Source: Paragordius varius
Lineage: Eukaryota; Nematomorpha
NCBI GenBank assembly: GCA_964247055.1
Contig: OZ176058.1
Location: 2,914,001 to 2,978,000, forward strand
DNA length: 64,000 nt
Reading direction: 5' to 3'
Position 1 is the first letter of the stretch. Each line of letters opens with the position of its first letter. Below the pieces are notes generated by a model. That model saw only the letters and a program-made list of their open reading frames with translations, was not told where the DNA came from and made no database searches. This document shows positions 59,182 to 64,000 of this stretch, one piece after another. The position numbers were made by a program, and so were the translations under genes.

Positions 59182-60197
59182 GCTGGTCATTTGGTTAAAC
59201 ATTAATGGATATTAAACAAATTTTATCTATAATTAAACATATTTAAGGGTGAAAGATAGGGAATGTTTTTTAACTATTTTTGTTTTAGCCATAGGCAACT
59301 GTATTGCCATTTGGCCAATAATAAATGTGCATAGTGGATATATGTATATATAATTTAGCTCCAAATCCCTGTCCGGCCGTGCAATCGTTCCTGAGCGGTC
59401 GAAGGCGAAAACGTCAAGGAGATCCCAGAAGACAACCATTTTGGCAAAATGGGCCGGGGGGACAGTTTCAAACAGGTGGCAACGGAAATGGAGGGGGCGC
59501 ATTTTGGGACACTGGACCATCCTCATTTAATAATATGGATGACTCAAATGCTAATTCTAATGATAATAACAATGGCGTTCAAAATAGTGCTCAGTCCGCT
59601 AAAACTCAATCAGCTGGTACGGCCCCTCGAACTCAGTTGATTGCCCAAAGCTTATCGCCGCTTTCATTGGCTGGGGTGGCTGCCCCTCCCCCCGCGTCTG
59701 CACCAGCTGTTTCTGCGGGTTTGGCGGGAACTCAATCAGCTACCGGTGGCTCCTCGCCCCCTGCAAGGACCGGTCCTTTTGGACCCATGTATTTTGGGCA
59801 TCCGTTTTACAATAATAAATTCATTTACTGTTCGCTGGATCAGGGGCCGCTCGTTAAGAACTGTCCGGCTCAGCTGTTTTGGAATAATGATGCGGGTCAG
59901 TGTTCTCCTAACCCGTATGGGTCAGCTAGCAGTAATAGCGGTTCTCCAGGAGGTGCTAATGGTCCCCCCAACCTTCCAGGAATGCTTGGTTCCATGTTCC
60001 CAGGTGGAGGAGGACCGCTTCAACAGCCATCTGTTGGTCGAACTTCCAACAACAATAGTGCATCAGCTGGTGGTTTTAATTTGCCTCCGGGTATGATGGG
60101 AGCCCCTGGTTTTGGCCCGATGCTTTCAGGGGCTGGTGGAAACCCCTTAATGATGGGTATGGGTGCTCCGGGTGGAATCCCTATGATTGGAAGATAA
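57225..60197 (+). CDS. secreted C-type lectin with furin-type site, Gly/Asn/Ser-rich linker and CBM14-like segment, 456 aa, 5 exons
   Basis: Exons are 57225-57333, 57760-57926, 58244-58371, 58788-58915 and 59359-60197; all phases match. Exon 1 gives a signal peptide (LSILCFWFLPCCIIHNVFG). Exons 2-4 form a long-form CTLD: FTCPPGYTRRPGSLNCYKF, then KRCQLDSEIGHLLVI, the YFWLGLTSNSGQWAWND core, NCAALVY and TACYVPFFFVCEVD. The usual EPN or QPD sugar motif is replaced by TPLPYNAP, so calcium-dependent sugar binding is doubtful. Exon 5 opens with NPCPAVQSFLSGRRRKRQG, a strong furin/proprotein-convertase consensus. A low-complexity Gly/Asn/Ser/Pro region follows. Around residues 335-385 lies a peritrophin-A-like piece (FGHPFYNNKFIYC, LVKNCPAQLFWNN, AGQC) lacking the first cysteines of the family. 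The tail is Gly/Met/Pro-rich and ends GIPMIGR. It is likely extracellular matrix, cuticle or shell-type material. Confidence 0.9.
57958..58120. mobile_element. family A remnant in lectin intron 2
   Basis: TACAGTTTGAACTTTTACGG then ACAAAAC and AAAAACCACACTTTTTGAG at the left; TTTTTTACGTAAATGTC near 58103 may be the other arm. Confidence 0.4.
59151..59177. repeat. (AT)n microsatellite in lectin intron 4
   Basis: Alternating AT run. Confidence 0.9.
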
Positions 60198-60289
60198 AAA
60201 ATTTGCATAATTTTTTTATAAACATAATACACAGATTATTAATATTATTTATACACGTATGTTCTGAAATTGATTATATTATGAAATTA

Positions 60290-60295
60290 AATAAA
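60290..60295 (+). promoter_or_regulatory. polyadenylation signal of the lectin gene
   Basis: AATAAA lies 93 bp after the stop codon. Confidence 0.5.
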
Positions 60296-60417
60296 TATTA
60301 TATTTATCTATCTGTTTTAATTTTATGCTTAGATACAAAATAATATTTGGTTTATTAAGATATGATTCACAAATCGAAAATATCTGGCTGGTTTATAAGG
60401 TAGGTTTAAACTATAAT

Positions 60418-60654
60418 TACAGTAAAAATGGAATTATACACACAAAATGTAAAAGTATAAGGATTTCTATCTAAAAGACTGCTGTATTAGATTTTATTAA
60501 TACAATGTTTTAAATAGCAAAGAGATATCTAAATTGCACAATAAATTAGATACTTTACTGTAATTAAGTTTATATGGGAAGATTGTATAGTTTTTTAAAA
60601 GAAAATATATTCATGTTTTTACGTTTTGCTTGTATAATTTCAATTTTCATTGTA
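60418..60654. mobile_element. family A element downstream of the lectin
   Basis: TACAGTAAAAATGGAATTAT then ACACACAAAATGTAAAAGTA at the left; TTTTTACGTTTTGCTTGTAT, AATTTCAATTTTCATTGTA at the right. Confidence 0.7.
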
Positions 60655-60813
60655 TATCAGCCAAAAAAATTTAATGTAAAAGTTTTCTTATACATTTTAT
60701 TTAAGCGGTCAAAAATCGGTTACTAACACGACATTAAGATTAAGAAATTAGGTGGTGTTTCCAGTGTATATAAAAGCTTTTTCGTTATTTGTCCATGTGT
60801 TTATTATATTTTC

Positions 60814-61118
60814 GGAGTTTTGTGTCAGTTTAAGTAGAATTTATTTTGCATATTTATAATAGAAATATACAGTAAAAATGAAAAGACTATTTTTCATAAA
60901 GGCAACTTTTGTTAACCTTTATTTTTAAACACAAATTGCAAAATAAGGTAGAATGTAAATTGATATACAATAAATGATCAATTTGATGCACTCATTTAGA
61001 TTTGAGATTTTCAATAAATTCTGGTTGTCTTTTTGAAATTGTTTTCCCTTACAATTTCTTTTTATAACAAATTTTATATGTATGCAAAATAAATTCTACT
61101 TAAACTGTTACAAAACCG
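60814..61118. mobile_element. short inverted-repeat element (family G) with a Tc1-like short element inside
   Basis: The outer ends GTCAGTTTAAGTAGAATTTA then TTTTGCATA and the inverse TATGCAAAATAAATTCTACT, TAAACTGTTACAAAACC are about 40 bp. Nearly all of the interior is a copy of the TACAGTAAAAAT family (60868-61068), so the outer element was about 105 bp before that insertion. Confidence 0.6.
60868..61068. mobile_element. family A element nested in family G
   Basis: TACAGTAAAAATGAAAAGAC at the left; TGGTTGTCTTTTTGAAATTG then ACAATTTCTTTTTATA at the right. Confidence 0.5.
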
Positions 61119-61215
61119 ATTTTTATTATAGCATAATAAAATAACAAAATATTTAAGTATCTTTTTCATATGAGCACTACAAAATAAAATTAGTAAAATA
61201 TTTTTTATATTTCAT

Positions 61216-61445
61216 ATTTTTGTCATCTAGTTTATGAGTGTATAATAAATTTTTTCCATTTTGAAACCTTAAACGAGCGCAAATTACAAATTATTAAATT
61301 ATACAAAATAAAATTTACAAGTCGTGTAATATCAACAAATCCACTGTTTTAAAACATTCTCTTACTGGGAACGGATTTGGTTGGTATTCCACTCTATTTT
61401 GTATCAATATATAATTTACACTCATAAACCAGATGACAAAAAGAT
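61216..61445. mobile_element. short inverted-repeat element (family F)
   Basis: TTTTTGTCATCTAGTTTATG then AGTGTATAATAAATT is inverted at the right as AATTTACACTCATAAACCAG then ATGACAAAAAGA. It is about 230 bp and non-coding. Confidence 0.6.
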
Positions 61446-61823
61446 ATATAACTTATTATAACTGTAAAAAATATGGATGTTAAGATAATGGTGAATTTAG
61501 CTAGTAAAAATTAATTATAGATAGTTTCATAAATTTTATGCACATAATAAAGTATGTTAATGAATGGAAAAGCATGATATGATCTGAGTTTAAATTAAAA
61601 CCCTATTTATATGATTTTATGCTATTTTTAAATTGTAAATATCCGATAAAAAAATAATAAACCTTATTATCTCATTTATCATTCAATATTTCAAAAACTA
61701 GGTCGTCAATAAATAAAAACTTTCATGGCAGATGAATTCCCTGGTTATAAGCTATCTAATGAAAAAAAATTTTGTAAAAAAAATTTTTGCCACAGATATT
61801 TGAAAAAATGCTAGATGACCACC

Positions 61824-62590
61824 ATTGGCTTTAGATTTAAGATATTCTGAAGTATATTGTATTCAATACCTCATATTATATATTGCTGGATATTTGGAAT
61901 ATGCTAGTTGACCACTATTGGCTTTAGTATTTGAAATATTCTAATGAATATTGGGTATACTTCTTATATATTCTTATATAATGCTGACTATTTAGATAAA
62001 TATAACCCCTAAAGGATTTGAGATATACTGATGAATAATGGATTATACTTTTATTTTAATTGCTGAATATTGTATAAATGCTGGATTACCCTATTGGCTC
62101 CAGTATTTAAGATATTCTGATGGATATTGGATTATACATTTTATATCTTCTTATATATTGCTGAATATTTACATAAATGCTAGACCACTATTGGCTTTAG
62201 TATTTGAGATATTCTGATATTGGATAATACATCTCATATCATCTTATATATTTCTAGATATTTAGAAAAAAGCTAGATGACCATTATTCTTTAGTATTAC
62301 AATATTCTGATGAAAATTAATTATACATCTCATAAATTCCTTTATATTGCTGGATATTTATAAAAATATTTATTGGGTTTAGTATTTGAGATATTCTGAT
62401 ATATTAGGAGAAAATCTTTTATATCTTTTTTGCAGGATATTTGGATAAATGATAGATAATCATTCTCTAGTTGATATTCTGAAAATAATGGATTATACTT
62501 TTTATATCTTCTTATATATTGTTGAATATTAAGATAAATAGATGAACTTATTGACTATAGTAATTGACAGACTATAGATAAAAACACTTA
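61824..62590. repeat. minisatellite, about 90-bp unit, nine copies
   Basis: Units start with ATTGGCTTTAGTATTTGAGA then TATTCTGATG at about 61824, 61917, 62006, 62093, 62189, 62283, 62372, 62462 and 62550. The unit also carries TTATATATTGCTGGATATTT and AAATGCTAGATGACC. Copies differ from each other by many changes, so the array is old. Confidence 0.8.
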
Positions 62591-63089
62591 AGTATTTCTT
62601 TTGTACATACTTTTGCAAGGACCATAAATTTAAGCTTATTAAAATATATTAATTATACTAAACATGAAAAGAAACAAATATTTTGATCGATAGAAAATTG
62701 TATTAGATTTCTATTTAGGCCCTATTAGCGATTTAAAAAATTTATTTTGATTTTTAAAAGTTGGTCCATATCGAAAATTACACATTTATGCTAATAATAA
62801 TATTTTGGTGAAAGTTAAATGCTTCATTCCAACAAATATTATAGTACATTGTAATGGTAAATAACGGATTGGTTATGTTTTGTAATAACAGTTGTTAAAA
62901 TCCGTAATATAACGATAAAGGATAATAAAATTAAATGAAAGTATAAATGAAAATTATAAATGATATGTGAAACCCTTTCGTCAATAGTAATCGCAGTCAA
63001 TCTAAACGTTTTCTCAATCAATCGAAACATTTTAACATATCTAGTTTATATAAAAAAATGTAATCCAAACTTAAAATTTCAAATTTAAT

Positions 63090-63400
63090 CTTATGTCGAA
63101 TCCCCCTATAAAAAATTACTCATAATTTGAGTTTTACAAGCCAAAAACATTAATAATTTGCATACTTTATTTATAATTTTCGTGATAATTTATTACTATA
63201 AAAGACAATTTTATTACAGTCGAAATGAAATAAATAATCTAAATTTTATGATATTTTCTTAAACATTTGTTAACTACTGTAAATCATAAAAGTAATATTT
63301 ATGCCAAAAATTAATAATAACAATTATAAGTTAATTTGTCTCAAAACCCCAAATTATAAACAGAGCGTTTAAAAGATTATAAGGGGAATCCGACATAAGG
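63090..63400. mobile_element. short inverted-repeat element (family E)
   Basis: CTTATGTCGAATCCCCCTAT-AA at the left pairs with TTATAAGGGGAATCCGACAT-AAG at the right. It is about 311 bp, AT-rich and non-coding. It lies 3' of the terminal exon at 63.7 kb (-). Confidence 0.6.
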
Positions 63401-63629
63401 TAGATGAAATGTCTCAGGTTTTCGAGGTGTAAATGGATTAAGCATAATCCAACTCCATAAGACTAAATCTTTTTAATGATTGCGCATATTGGAATTAAAA
63501 TAATAGTATCCTCTAAATTGATCTGTCAAAAAAACACATTAAATTTATATCTTGGACTTTGGGAATATGTTTTCGAGGTGTAAATCATATAAACTCTGTC
63601 ATTGCAATATCAGTTATAATCAATTTCCA

Positions 63630-63635
63630 TTTATT
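63630..63635 (-). promoter_or_regulatory. polyadenylation signal of the terminal exon gene
   Basis: AATAAA on the minus strand lies about 60 bp after the stop of the exon ending at 63696. Confidence 0.4.
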
Positions 63636-63695
63636 AAATAATATAAGATATATTTATATTTTCAGACATGTCATATTATATCATATCTCCTAATA

Positions 63696-63951
63696 CTAAT
63701 CCATTCCCAGTAATAAAGTTTCAGCACCCTTGAGTATAGCGTAGCGGAAAAGCATAGAAAAAGCTAGACATCCCACACCCCTATAAGCTGTACCCAAAAT
63801 TTCAAAAATATTCTTATTGTTTGTGTTTCCAACTTCGGAATTTATATAGTTTAGGCCATTTAATGTAGCAAAGTTATCTTTTGTGTTATTGTTTGGCGTT
63901 TGGAAATAATCATAATTTTGCAGTTTTGGATTAACGGATTCTCCGAAATAT
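63696..63951 (-). CDS. terminal exon of an unrecognised membrane protein
   Basis: The exon is open from an acceptor (TTTATCACAG) at 63951 to TAG at 63698-63696: 84 codons plus one leading base that completes a codon from the previous exon, which lies beyond the window. The first half is polar and asparagine-rich (YFGESVNPKLQNYDYFQTPN, then NNTKDNFATLNG). The C-terminal third is hydrophobic: EILGTAYRGVGCLAFSMLFR, then YAILKGAETLLLGMD, probably one membrane segment close to the C-terminus. Codon composition is clearly richer in GC than the flanks. I do not recognise the family. Confidence 0.6.
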
Positions 63952-63978
63952 CTGTGATAAATTGTTAGATATAATGCT

Positions 63979-64000
63979 ATACAGTAAAAATTAAAAAATT
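63979..64000 (+). mobile_element. family A left end, cut by the window
   Basis: ATACAGTAAAAATTAAAAAA matches the family A end and runs off the window. Confidence 0.45.

Noticed and set aside
59233-60232. Open frames in other frames over the lectin last exon (59449, 59641, and minus-strand 59233-59526 and 60020-60232)
   Set aside because: They overlap the spliced lectin frame, which has phase-matched exons and recognisable domains. The others arise from its higher GC content.
1-64000. Endogenous virus-like or LTR elements, Polintons, LINE reverse transcriptase
   Set aside because: I found no reverse transcriptase, integrase, capsid or polymerase motif and no paired long direct repeats. All repeats seen are short DNA elements, SINEs or tandem arrays.

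Overview
This is a very AT-rich eukaryotic window. It holds four clearly recognisable spliced genes, three less certain gene pieces and a dense cover of small non-coding transposons. Introns have GT..AG ends and run mostly from about 90 bp to 2.3 kb. A secreted C-type lectin carrying a peritrophin-like chitin-binding segment and a furin-type site points to an invertebrate animal. The lineage cannot be placed further from the sequence alone.

Layout. 1-16.3 kb has no gene I can support. It holds short inverted-repeat elements and a 6.2 kb foldback element (about 3.69-9.85 kb) whose left arm is a recent tandem expansion. 16.88-19.72 kb (+) is a four-exon PAM16/Tim16 gene. 22.93-23.19 kb (+) may encode a small secreted cysteine-rich peptide. 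25.98-33.82 kb (-) is cytochrome c1 (CYC1), six exons found and the leader exon unresolved. Two related leader-like exons lie at 37.9 kb and 49.7 kb (-). 45.96-47.24 kb (-) is a complete four-exon NTF2-like gene. 52.79-55.48 kb (+) is a multi-pass membrane protein with a possible 22-nt intron. 57.2-60.2 kb (+) is the five-exon lectin gene with a TATA box. 63.70-63.95 kb (-) is the last exon of an unknown membrane protein. The rest is transposon debris and microsatellite.

Two genes are mitochondrial inner-membrane functions: CYC1 is a catalytic subunit of complex III and PAM16 is part of the presequence import motor. NTF2 serves Ran import into the nucleus. The lectin is secreted. Nothing suggests that these genes form a functional cluster.

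The most unusual observation is that live exons are flanked inside their introns by decayed tandem copies of their own exon edges. CYC1 exon 3 (the heme CxxCH exon) has about ten worn copies of its 5' edge upstream and about three of its 3' edge downstream. PAM16 exon 1 and exon 3 show the same. A second theme is small transposons with layered structure: a TTAA-target family inserted into itself and into a Tc1/mariner-like family, inverted-repeat elements whose arms contain tandem arrays, and a near-palindrome of about 1.16 kb. All sequence comparisons here were made by eye, so copy boundaries are approximate.
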